This document shows, one piece after another, positions 30,766 through 39,102 of a stretch of 64,000 nucleotides of DNA. The notes beneath the pieces are model-generated. The model did no database searches, was not told the DNA's origin, and was given only the letters and a program-made list of their open reading frames with translations. Position 1 is the first letter of the stretch. Each line of letters begins with the position of its first letter. Origin of the DNA: Streptomyces hawaiiensis (GTDB taxonomy: Bacteria > Actinomycetota > Actinomycetes > Streptomycetales > Streptomycetaceae); assembly GCF_004803895.1 (NCBI RefSeq), contig NZ_CP021978.1, forward strand, positions 6,882,001 through 6,946,000. Direction: 5' to 3'. The position numbers and the translations under genes were made by a program.

Positions 30766-33700
30766 CCACATCTGCTCCGAGCCGCCGGAACTTCCTCGGC
30801 GGCACGGCGGCCCTGCTGCTGGTGGCGGGCGCGAGCGGACTGCTCGCGCCCGGCACCGCCCGGGCGGCCGGCCAGGACGGCACCACCGGGCTCCGCGCCT
30901 TCACGCACCCCGGGCTGCTGCACAGCGCCGACGACATAGCGCGTATGAAGGCCGCCGTCGCCGCCAAGGAATCCCCGGTCTACGACGGTTACCTCGCGCT
31001 CGCGGCGCACGCCCGCTCGAAGGCCACCTACACCATCCAGAACACCGGCCAGATCACCTCCTGGGGTCGCGGCCCCACCAACTTCCAGAACCAGGGCGTC
31101 GCCGACTCGGCCGCCGCCTACCAGACCGCGCTGATGTGGTGCGTCACGGGCGAGCGTGCCTACGCCGACAAGTCCCGCGACATCCTCAACGCCTGGTCGG
31201 CGTCCGTGACGGCCGTCACCGGCGCCGACGGGCCGCTCGGCGCGGGCCTCCAGGTCTTCAAGTTCGTCAATGCCGCCGAACTGCTGCGGCACAGCGGCTA
31301 CGACGGCTGGGCGAAGGAGGACATCGCGCGCTGCGAGGAGTCCTTCCTGCGCGTCTGGTATCCGGCGATCTCCGGCTACATGCTCTACGCCAACGGCAAC
31401 TGGGACCTGACGTCCGTCCAGTCGATCCTGGCCATCGGCGTGTTCTGCGAGGAGCCCACCCTCTTCGAGGACGCCCTGCGCTTCGCCGCCGCCGGCGCGG
31501 GCAACGGCAGTGTCCCGCACCGCATCGTCACCGACGCGGGACAGGGCCAGGAGTCCGGCCGCGACCAGGGCCACGAGCAGCTCGCCGCCGGCCTGCTCGC
31601 GGACGCCGCGCAGGTCGCCTGGAACCAGGGCGTCGACCTGTACGCCTTCGACGACGACCGGCTGCTGAAGAACGTGGAGTACGCCGCCCGCTACAACCTC
31701 GGCGGCGACGTGCCCTTCGTCCCCGACCTGGACCGCACCGGCAAGTACGTCAAGAAGTCCGTCTCCGCCGTCGGGCGCGGAAACCTGCCTCCGATCTACG
31801 AGATGGCCTACGCGCACTACGCCGGTGTCCGGGGCCTCGACGCCCCCTACACCAAGGCGGCCGTCTTCCGCGGCACGGGCGGTGCCCGCGTCGTCGAGGG
31901 CAGCAACGACGACCTGCCGAGCTGGGGCACCCTCACCTTCGCGGGCACGAAGGCCCCGTCCCCGGCCAGGCCCACGGCTCCGGCCGGTGTCACGGCGGTG
32001 GGCGGCCACAAGTCCGTCACCGTGGCGTGGGTGCCGTCGGCGTGGGCCGAGTCGTACACGGTCCTGCGGGCGACCGGTGCCGACGGACCGTACGGGACGA
32101 TCGCGACCGGCCTCGACAAACCGGCGTACACCGACCGTGACGCCCGCGCGGGCAGGCCCTCCTACTACCGGATCACCGCCATCAACTCCCTGGGCACCAG
32201 CGCCCGTTCGGCCTGGTCGGCGGCGGTCCCCGGGCTGCCCGACCCCTGGGAGACGCGGGACGTCGGGGACGTGAGGATCCCCGGCTCGGCCGTCTTCGAC
32301 GGCGAGCGGTTCGTGCTGGAGGCGTCCGGCACCGCCGACACCCACCGCCTGGCGTACCTGCCGCTGCGCGGCGACGGCACGATCACCGCCCGGATCGTGT
32401 ATCCCCTCAGCTCCCAGTATTCAAAGATCGGCGTCACCGTCCGCGCAGGCCTGGACGCGGACGCGGCGCACGCCGCCATGCTGATCCAGGGCCTGCCGCT
32501 GCACACCTGGAGCGGCGTGTGGTCCGTACGGCCCGAGGCGGGGGCCGCGGTCAAGGGCACCGGCAGCACACCCGTGCCACCCTCACAGCAGCAGACCATC
32601 ACCACCGGCGCCGCCTTCCCGATCTCCTCCCTCGGCGACCTCCCCGAGTCGGCGACCCCGCTTCAGGCCCCGTACGTCGAGGGCGCGGGCGACGGCTACC
32701 GGCTGCGCATGCCCTACTGGGTCCGGGTGACCCGCCGGGGCGACCGCTGCACCGGCGCCATCTCCCCGGACGGCACCCACTGGACCGAAGTCGGCTCCAG
32801 CGAGGTCGACTTGGGCAAGACGGCCTACGTCGGTCTCACCCTCACCTCCTGCCTCGGCGTCGACGAGGACTACGCCGAGACCGGCACCGGCGCCTTCGAC
32901 AACGTCGGCGTCACCTCCCGCACGGGCGGCGAGATCTGGTCCGTGCCACGCCCGGCACGGGCCGCGGGCGACCTGCGGGCCGTCCAGGACGCCGACGCCG
33001 TCGAACTGACCTGGACCGACCCGGACCTGTCGGCCCGCTACACGGTGTTGCGCTCCACCTCCGCCACGGGCCCGTTCGAGACCCTCGCGTCCGGCATCGG
33101 TGCCGTGGGCTTCGGCACCCGCGTCCGGTACGCCGACGCGACCGGCAGGCCCGGCACGACGTACCACTACGCCGTGGCCAAGACGAACCGCGCCGGACGC
33201 GGCCCGCTGTCGGAGCCGGCGAAGGCGGCCATGCCGACGCCGAGCGCGCCTCGACTCACCTCGTCGACCGTGGCGTTCGCGAACAAGGGCGCACCCTTCA
33301 CCCACCTCCTGCGCGCCACGCACGAGCCCGTCCGCTTCACCGCGAAGGGGCTCCCTGACGGCCTGCGCCTCGACAAGCGCACCGGCCTGGTCTCCGGAAC
33401 CCCCACCCGGACCGGCGAGTTCACGGTCACCATCACCGCGGGCAACGCCGCCGGAGACGCCACCGGCACGCTCACCCTCACGGTCGGCACCCCGCCACCC
33501 GCGCCCTGGACCCACGGCGACCTGGGCGACGTCATCCTCGACGACCGCGCCTACGGCACCCTCGGCGTGGTCGCCGTCCAGACCCCCGGCAGCACCGCCC
33601 ACGAGGACGGGACCTTCGTGGTGCGGGGCGCCGGGACCGACCTCACCGTCAACAACCAGGGCATGACGGGCCAGTTCGTACGACGGCCCGTCAGCGGCGA

Positions 33701-34103
33701 TTGCGAGGTCACCGTCCGCCTGGTCTCCCGCGCCGGAGCCACCGGCGACCGGGTCGGCCTGCTCATGGCCAAGTCCCTGTCGCCGTTCGACCAGGCGGCC
33801 GGGGCGATCGTCACCGGTGGCACGAGCGCCCAGCTGATGCTGCGCCCGACCGTCGCCGGAAAGTCCACGTTCACGGGCAACGCGGCGGTCTCCGCCGGCT
33901 GCCTGCTGCGGCTGAAGCGCACCGGGACGCACTTCACCGCATCCGCCTCGACCGACGACGGCGCCACCTTCACCCCCCTCGCCGAGGGAGACATCCCCGG
34001 CTTCGGTGACGCCCCCTACTACGTGGGCCTCGTGGTCTGCTCCCGTGACCCCCTGGCCCGCAGCACCACCGAGTTCGACGAGGTGAGCATCACCCCCATG
34101 TAG
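30762..34103 (+). CDS. Large modular secreted alginate-lyase-family protein
   Basis: This 1,113-residue protein has a Tat-type signal (SRRNFLGGTAALLLVAG) and overlaps the GH28-like gene (ATGA). Residues about 40-395 form an alpha/alpha-barrel of the alginate-lyase type (GNWDLTSVQSILAIGVF, GQGQESGRDQGHEQLAAG). Then come a fibronectin-III domain (about 405-493), a beta-sandwich (about 495-725), a second fibronectin-III domain (about 730-825), a putative-Ig domain (about 827-910, RLDKRTGLVSGTPTRTGEF) and a second beta-sandwich similar to the first (about 913-1113). The sandwiches may bind carbohydrate. Alginate, glucuronan or another uronate polymer is the expected substrate class. Confidence 0.88.
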   Translation: MTTSAPSRRNFLGGTAALLLVAGASGLLAPGTARAAGQDGTTGLRAFTHPGLLHSADDIARMKAAVAAKESPVYDGYLALAAHARSKATYTIQNTGQITSWGRGPTNFQNQGVADSAAAYQTALMWCVTGERAYADKSRDILNAWSASVTAVTGADGPLGAGLQVFKFVNAAELLRHSGYDGWAKEDIARCEESFLRVWYPAISGYMLYANGNWDLTSVQSILAIGVFCEEPTLFEDALRFAAAGAGNGSVPHRIVTDAGQGQESGRDQGHEQLAAGLLADAAQVAWNQGVDLYAFDDDRLLKNVEYAARYNLGGDVPFVPDLDRTGKYVKKSVSAVGRGNLPPIYEMAYAHYAGVRGLDAPYTKAAVFRGTGGARVVEGSNDDLPSWGTLTFAGTKAPSPARPTAPAGVTAVGGHKSVTVAWVPSAWAESYTVLRATGADGPYGTIATGLDKPAYTDRDARAGRPSYYRITAINSLGTSARSAWSAAVPGLPDPWETRDVGDVRIPGSAVFDGERFVLEASGTADTHRLAYLPLRGDGTITARIVYPLSSQYSKIGVTVRAGLDADAAHAAMLIQGLPLHTWSGVWSVRPEAGAAVKGTGSTPVPPSQQQTITTGAAFPISSLGDLPESATPLQAPYVEGAGDGYRLRMPYWVRVTRRGDRCTGAISPDGTHWTEVGSSEVDLGKTAYVGLTLTSCLGVDEDYAETGTGAFDNVGVTSRTGGEIWSVPRPARAAGDLRAVQDADAVELTWTDPDLSARYTVLRSTSATGPFETLASGIGAVGFGTRVRYADATGRPGTTYHYAVAKTNRAGRGPLSEPAKAAMPTPSAPRLTSSTVAFANKGAPFTHLLRATHEPVRFTAKGLPDGLRLDKRTGLVSGTPTRTGEFTVTITAGNAAGDATGTLTLTVGTPPPAPWTHGDLGDVILDDRAYGTLGVVAVQTPGSTAHEDGTFVVRGAGTDLTVNNQGMTGQFVRRPVSGDCEVTVRLVSRAGATGDRVGLLMAKSLSPFDQAAGAIVTGGTSAQLMLRPTVAGKSTFTGNAAVSAGCLLRLKRTGTHFTASASTDDGATFTPLAEGDIPGFGDAPYYVGLVVCSRDPLARSTTEFDEVSITPM

Positions 34104-34128
34104 TACTCCACGGATCGGAGAGCACCAC

Positions 34129-35376
34129 ATGAGCCGCACTTCCCCCCACACGCACCACGAGGACGGCCAGGTGAGCCGCCGCGGTCTGCTCAAGACCGCC
34201 GGCGGCCTCACCGCGGCCCTCGCCCTCGGCGCCGGAGCCACCGCCACCACGGCCGACGCCGCCCCCGCCGCCTTCACCCACCCCGGCATGCTCCACAACG
34301 CCGGCGACATCAACCGCGCCAAGGTCAGGGTCGCCGCGGGCGACGACCCCTGGCTGTCCGGCTGGAACAAGCTGACCGCCAACTCCCACTCCCAGTCCAC
34401 CTGGACCAACCGGGCCACCGCGACCATCATCCGCGGCGGCACCGGAGAGAACTACCCGCAGCTCTACAACGACATCGCGGCCGCCTACCAGAACGCGCTG
34501 CGCTGGAAAGTCGGCGGCACCGAGGCGAACGCCCAGTGCGCCGCGAACATCCTCAACGCCTGGTCGCGCACCCTGACCACGGTCACCGGTAACGCCGACC
34601 GGTTCCTCGCCGCCGGACTCTACGGCTGGCAGTTCGCGAACGCCTGCGAACTGATGCGGGACTACCCGGCGTTCGACCTCGCCGCCGCCCAGGACATGAT
34701 GGTCAGAGTCTTCTACCCGCTCAACAACCAGTTCCTCACCGGCCACAACGACGCCTGCATCACCAACTACTGGGCCAACTGGGACCTGTGCAACATGGCC
34801 TCTGTCATGGCCATCGGGATCCTCACCGACAACGCAGCGAAGTACGACCAGGCCGTCACCTACTTCAAGTCCGGCGCGGGAAACGGTTCCATCCAGCACG
34901 CCGTCCCGTTCCTGTACGGCAACGTCGAGGGCTACGACCTCGGCCAGTGGCAGGAGTCCGGCCGCGACCAGGGCCACACGGTCATGGGCATGGGCCAGAT
35001 GGGAGCGCTCTGCGAGATGGCCTGGAACCAGGGCGACGACCTCTACTCGTACGACGGCCGCCGCTTCATGAAGGCCGCCCAGTACGTCGCCAAGTACAAC
35101 CTGAACATGAACGTGCCGTTCACCACGTACACCTGGGGCACCGGCCAGAACTGCGCCCAGCAGTCGCAGACCGTACTGGGCTCCGGATCCCGCGGCCAGG
35201 CGCGCCCCGTGTGGGCGATGCTCCACTACCACTACGGCAGGCGGCTGCTCCTCGACGACAAGTACATCTCCCAGATGTGCTTCTCCGTCGCCCCCGAGGG
35301 CGGAGGGGGTGACTACGGCACCACCAGCGGCGGATTCGATCAGCTCGGCTTCGGCACGCTGATGTACGCGAAGTAA
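34129..35376 (+). CDS. Secreted alginate-lyase-family protein (single domain)
   Basis: This 415-residue Tat-exported protein (SRRGLLKTAGGLTAALALG) is a paralogue of the N-terminal lyase domain of the preceding protein. Shared signatures are FTHPGMLHNAGDI near the mature start, YWANWDLCNMASVMAIGI, QWQESGRDQGHTVMGMGQM and AWNQGDDLYSYD. It lacks all accessory domains. The Asn, His, Arg and Tyr residues usual in the lyase active site appear to be present, but no single family (for example PL38) can be fixed by eye. The gene follows after 25 bases, so the two lyases are expressed together. Confidence 0.88.
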   Translation: MSRTSPHTHHEDGQVSRRGLLKTAGGLTAALALGAGATATTADAAPAAFTHPGMLHNAGDINRAKVRVAAGDDPWLSGWNKLTANSHSQSTWTNRATATIIRGGTGENYPQLYNDIAAAYQNALRWKVGGTEANAQCAANILNAWSRTLTTVTGNADRFLAAGLYGWQFANACELMRDYPAFDLAAAQDMMVRVFYPLNNQFLTGHNDACITNYWANWDLCNMASVMAIGILTDNAAKYDQAVTYFKSGAGNGSIQHAVPFLYGNVEGYDLGQWQESGRDQGHTVMGMGQMGALCEMAWNQGDDLYSYDGRRFMKAAQYVAKYNLNMNVPFTTYTWGTGQNCAQQSQTVLGSGSRGQARPVWAMLHYHYGRRLLLDDKYISQMCFSVAPEGGGGDYGTTSGGFDQLGFGTLMYAK

Positions 35377-35395
35377 CCCGAACAGCCCTCACACC

Positions 35396-35456
35396 CGCTC
35401 GTGCACCGGAATACCGGGCCACAATGAGTTGCTCTGATCTTCACGGTGCACGAGCG
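35396..35456. promoter_or_regulatory. 13-bp inverted repeat between lyase and esterase genes
   Basis: CGCTCGTGCACCG (35396-35408) and CGGTGCACGAGCG (35444-35456) are perfect complements 35 bases apart, with partly matching CCCTCAC/GTGAGGG flanks. Each arm contains the palindrome GTGCAC. It may be a terminator-like hairpin or two half-sites of an operator. Confidence 0.6.
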
Positions 35457-35478
35457 CGGTGAGGGGGCTGGTGGACGT

Positions 35479-36996
35479 ATGACGGCAGACCAGGCGGACC
35501 CCGTGGTGAGCACGCCCCACGGTGCCCTGAGGGGCCGGTACGAGCGCGGGGTCGCGGTCTTCCGCGGCATCCCGTACGCGGCCCCTCCCTTCGGGCCCCG
35601 CCGCTTCCGACCGCCCGTACCCCTGCCGCCCTGGGACGGGGTCCGCGACGCCGGCTCCTTCGGCCCCACCCCGCCGAAACCGCCGTACTCCGACGCCTTC
35701 GCCCACTACCTGTCCGACCCGGTCGTGCCAGGGGACGACTGCCTCAACCTCAACGTCTGGACCCCGCAGCCCGGCCCCGCAGCCCGCCTGCCCGTCCTCG
35801 TCTGGCTGCACGGCGGCGCCCTGACCCGGGGCTCCTCCGCCGTACCCGTCTACGACGGCCACGCCTTCGCCCGTGACGGCGTGGTGTGCGTCTCGATCAA
35901 CTACCGACTGGGCGTGGAGGGCTACGGCCTGTTCCCGGACACGCCCCCGAACCCCGGCCTGCGCGACCAGATCGCCGCCCTGACCTGGGTGCACGAGTCC
36001 ATCGAGGCCTTCGGCGGCGACCCCGGCCGCATCACCCTCGCCGGCCAGTCCGCCGGTGCCATCAGCGTCGGCGCCCTCATCGCCGCCCCGCAGACGCAGG
36101 GGCTGGTCCGGCGGGCGGTTCTGCAGAGCGGACCGCCCGAGGCGTCCGAGCGCGCCAAGGTACGGCGGATGGTGCGCCGTATGGCCTCCCGGCTGAAGAT
36201 TCCCGCCACCGCCGAGGCCTTCGCCGCCGTCGACCGCGACCTGCTGCTGCGTACCCAGGCCGAAGTGGGCAAGCTCAGCAGCCCGGTGGTCGGCGGACCC
36301 GCCTTCGGCGTCGTCATCGACGGCGACACCGTCCCGCGCGACCCCCTGGAGGCCCTCACGGACGGCGGCGCCGCCCCCGGCGTCGAGCTGCTGATGGGCT
36401 GGACCCGCGACGAATACCGGCTGTGGCTGGTCCCGGGCGGCCTGTTGGAGCGCGTCGACCGCCTGGGAGCCGTCGCCTTCGCGGGAGCCATGGCCCGCTG
36501 CCACTGCGGCAGCGAGGTCCCGCGCGGCTACCGCGCCCTGCACCCCGAGGCGAGTACGGCGGAAATCGTCGGCCAGCTGGTCACCGACCACCTCCTGCGC
36601 ATCCCCCTGCGCCAGCTGGCCGACGCCCGTACGGAACCGTCGTACGTCTACGAGTTCGCCTGGCCCTCGAACCTGCCCGACCTCGGCGCCTGCCACGCGC
36701 TGGAGCTCGGCTTCGTCTTCGACACGGGGGAGGCCCCCGAGTCCCGCAAACTGGCCGGAGAAGGCGCCCCGCAGGAGCTGGCCGACGAGATGCACGCCGC
36801 CTGGGTGCGTTTCGCCACGGACGGTGACCCGGGCTGGGAACGCTGGGACGCGGCCTACCCGGTGCGCGTCTTCGGAGACCGCGCACCGGACGCCGAGAAC
36901 GGTGTGGCCTACACGGCGTACGGCCCCCGCGACCGCGAACTCGCCCTCTGGGCGACCGAGGCGGCGCTCACGCCTGCGGGGCGTATGTTCGGCTGA
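35479..36996 (+). CDS. Type-B carboxylesterase
   Basis: This 505-residue alpha/beta-hydrolase has the oxyanion-hole motif VLVWLHGGALTRGSS, the nucleophile elbow GQSAGA with Ser at residue 191, a Glu in TRDEYRLWL and the catalytic His in GACHALELGFVFD. There is no signal peptide, so it is cytoplasmic. The ATG at 35479 is chosen as the start of the conserved region; a GTG at 35446 is possible. It might de-esterify imported sugars or be unrelated to the polysaccharide genes; substrate unknown. Confidence 0.9.
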   Translation: MTADQADPVVSTPHGALRGRYERGVAVFRGIPYAAPPFGPRRFRPPVPLPPWDGVRDAGSFGPTPPKPPYSDAFAHYLSDPVVPGDDCLNLNVWTPQPGPAARLPVLVWLHGGALTRGSSAVPVYDGHAFARDGVVCVSINYRLGVEGYGLFPDTPPNPGLRDQIAALTWVHESIEAFGGDPGRITLAGQSAGAISVGALIAAPQTQGLVRRAVLQSGPPEASERAKVRRMVRRMASRLKIPATAEAFAAVDRDLLLRTQAEVGKLSSPVVGGPAFGVVIDGDTVPRDPLEALTDGGAAPGVELLMGWTRDEYRLWLVPGGLLERVDRLGAVAFAGAMARCHCGSEVPRGYRALHPEASTAEIVGQLVTDHLLRIPLRQLADARTEPSYVYEFAWPSNLPDLGACHALELGFVFDTGEAPESRKLAGEGAPQELADEMHAAWVRFATDGDPGWERWDAAYPVRVFGDRAPDAENGVAYTAYGPRDRELALWATEAALTPAGRMFG

Positions 36997-37051
36997 GTGT
37001 GGACAGGAAAGGGGTCCAGGCGGCGGGGGTGCGCCCGTCTCCCCGTGTCAG

Positions 37052-37063
37052 CCAGTGAACTGG
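37052..37063. promoter_or_regulatory. CCAGT-GA-ACTGG palindrome before MerR gene
   Basis: A perfect 5+5 inverted repeat ending 8 bases before the MerR start, inside a longer imperfect dyad. It is a candidate autoregulatory site. Confidence 0.4.
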
Positions 37064-37071
37064 ACGACGTC

Positions 37072-37884
37072 ATGTTCGGTATCGGAGCATTCGCCAAGTA
37101 CGGCGGCGTGTCGGTTCGCATGCCGCGCCACTACGACGCCGTGGGCCTCTTGCGTCCCGCCCATGTCGATCCGCACACCGGCTACCGGTCTTACGAGGCC
37201 GAGCAGTTGGCTCGGCTCAACCGCCCCATCGCCCTCAAGGAGTTGGGCTTCACGCTCGAACAGGTGCGCGCCGTCCTCGACGAGAAGATGGACGCGATCG
37301 ATTTGCGGGGCATGTTGCGGCTGCGCCGTGCGGAGCTGGAGTCGGCCATGGCGGCCGATGCCGCCCGGCTGGCGCAGGTCGAGGCGAGGCTCCGGGTGAT
37401 CGAGAGTGAGGGACAGAAGTCGTTCGACGACGTGGTGATCAAGCAGGTCCCGGCGATGCGTGTGGCGGAGCTGACGGCCGTGGTGGAGAGCTTCGAGCCG
37501 CGGTTCAACACCCCGGTGATCACCCCGCTCTACGAGGAGTTGTGGAGCCGGATGCAGGCTGCCGGGCTCCGGGCGAGCGGTGCGGCCGTCGCCTACTACG
37601 AGAACCTCGATAGGCCGGTGACGGTGCGCGCGGCCATCCCTGTCGGGGCCGAACCAGACCCTTCGCGGGACTTCGCGGTGGTCGATCTGCCGGCGGCGGA
37701 GGTCGCGACGCTGGTGCATGACGGCCCGATGGAACAGGTCATCCCCAACGTCCAGGCGCTAGCCCGCTGGATCGACGCCCATGGCTACACGTCGGTCGGC
37801 CCCGCCCGCGAGGTGACTCTCTCCTGCCCCAACTGCGGCGATCACTCGGTGACCGAGCTGCAGGAGCCGGTCGCTCGCCGCTGA
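37072..37884 (+). CDS. MerR-family regulator with GyrI-like effector domain
   Basis: This 270-residue BmrR-like regulator has an N-terminal winged HTH (FGIGAFAKYGGVSVRMPRHYD), a coiled coil (about residues 75-120) and a C-terminal GyrI-like small-molecule-binding domain, followed by an unusual CPNCGDHS tail. In most relatives the HTH reads VSVRMLRHYD; here the Leu is Pro, within the recognition region, which may weaken DNA binding or shift specificity. The start MFGIGAF at 37072 aligns with the family; a GTG at 36997 would add 25 unsupported residues. Confidence 0.85.
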   Translation: MFGIGAFAKYGGVSVRMPRHYDAVGLLRPAHVDPHTGYRSYEAEQLARLNRPIALKELGFTLEQVRAVLDEKMDAIDLRGMLRLRRAELESAMAADAARLAQVEARLRVIESEGQKSFDDVVIKQVPAMRVAELTAVVESFEPRFNTPVITPLYEELWSRMQAAGLRASGAAVAYYENLDRPVTVRAAIPVGAEPDPSRDFAVVDLPAAEVATLVHDGPMEQVIPNVQALARWIDAHGYTSVGPAREVTLSCPNCGDHSVTELQEPVARR

Positions 37885-37887
37885 GTA

Positions 37888-38946
37888 CTAGTGGGCCGGC
37901 GGAGGTCCCACCGAGTCGCGTACGACGACGTGCGTGCCCAGCAGCAGGTGTTCGTCCGGGGCGCCCGGGGTGTGCTCCAGAGCCGTGCGGACGGCGAGGC
38001 GGCCGAGTTCCTCGTAGGGGACGTGGACCGTCGTCAGGGCGGGGTGCAGGTCACGGGCGAAGGGGATGTCGTCGTAGCCGGCGAGGGAGACGTCGTCCGG
38101 CACCTTCAGGCCCGCCTCGTGCAGGGCGGTGAGGGCACCCGCCGCGACCATGTCCGTGGCGGCCACCACCGCCGTGAAGTCGAGGTCGTCCTTGAGCGCT
38201 TGCTGCATGAGGCGGTGGCCCGCGTCGCGGGTGAAGTCGCCGTGCAGGACGAGGGACGGGTCCGGGGTCAGGCCCCGGGCCCGGTGCGCGGCGAGGTAGC
38301 CGCGTTCGCGGCCCAGGGCCGTGGTGTGGTCCGCCCGGCCGCCGAGGAACAGCACCCGGCGGTGGCCCTGCGCGAGCACGTGGGCGACCAGGGTGTGGGC
38401 GCCGCCCTCGTTGTCGTACTCGATGACCGTCACCGGGGCGCCCGGGTCCAGCGGCGGCCGGCCGCAGAGGACCAGCCGGGAGCCGGCCGAGGCGAGGGAG
38501 TCGGCCATGCGGTGGGTGCGTTCGCGGTACTCGGGGGTGTCGGCCGTGCCGCCGACCAGGATCACGGCGGCGGCCCGCTGGGCGCGCATCATCTCGACGA
38601 ACTCCAGCTCGTGCCGGACGTCGCCCTCCGTGCTGCACACCAGGCAGAGGTGGCCGAGGCGGGTCGCCTCGCGTTCGACGCCGTGGGCCATGTGCGCGAA
38701 CGAGGGGCCGGTGATGTCCTCCAGGACGAAGGCGAGGGTGGGCGTGCCGACTCCGGCGATCGCCTTCGCCCGGGCGTCGGCCACGTAGTCCAGCTCACGG
38801 ACCGCCCGCATCACGCGCCCGCGCGTCGCCGCGCTCACCGGATACGCGCCGCCCAGCACCCGGGACACCGTCGACGCGGAGACCCCCGCGCGCGCCGCCA
38901 CGTCCCGGATGGTGCTGCGGCTCGCGTCCCCGCTCTTCCTCGTCAT
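37888..38946 (-). CDS. LacI-family transcriptional regulator 3
   Basis: This 352-residue repressor has the HTH STIRDVAARAGVSASTVSRVL and a full LacI effector domain (VSLAGYDDIPFARDLHPALTTV). It is a close paralogue of LacI-2. Upstream at 39011 is GCAACCGGTTCC, identical to a site before importer 2 (25824), so it probably represses both itself and that operon. The effector is unknown but likely an oligosaccharide or uronate released by the lyases. It converges with the MerR gene 3 bases away. Confidence 0.92.
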   Translation of the reverse strand: MTRKSGDASRSTIRDVAARAGVSASTVSRVLGGAYPVSAATRGRVMRAVRELDYVADARAKAIAGVGTPTLAFVLEDITGPSFAHMAHGVEREATRLGHLCLVCSTEGDVRHELEFVEMMRAQRAAAVILVGGTADTPEYRERTHRMADSLASAGSRLVLCGRPPLDPGAPVTVIEYDNEGGAHTLVAHVLAQGHRRVLFLGGRADHTTALGRERGYLAAHRARGLTPDPSLVLHGDFTRDAGHRLMQQALKDDLDFTAVVAATDMVAAGALTALHEAGLKVPDDVSLAGYDDIPFARDLHPALTTVHVPYEELGRLAVRTALEHTPGAPDEHLLLGTHVVVRDSVGPPPAH

Positions 38947-39010
38947 GCCTGCCTCGTCTCTCCGGGCACCGGTCCGCGCCCACCCCCTCGGGAACTGCGG
39001 CAACGCCGTA

Positions 39011-39022
39011 GCAACCGGTTCC
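39011..39022. promoter_or_regulatory. LacI-type operator GCAACCGGTTCC
   Basis: The same 12-mer as at 25824-25835. It lies 65 bases upstream of the LacI-3 ATG, fitting autoregulation. Confidence 0.65.
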
Positions 39023-39102
39023 CATGACGGAGGCTAGCAGTGGCGGGCGGGGCGGAGGAGGGGTGTGCGCGGACTGCCGGGCGGTGCGGGGCTACCGTCG
39101 CG

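Noticed and set aside
30543..32345. 600-codon minus-strand frame opposite the modular lyase
   Set aside because: It is an antisense shadow with Gly/Val/Arg bias; the plus strand carries recognisable domains.
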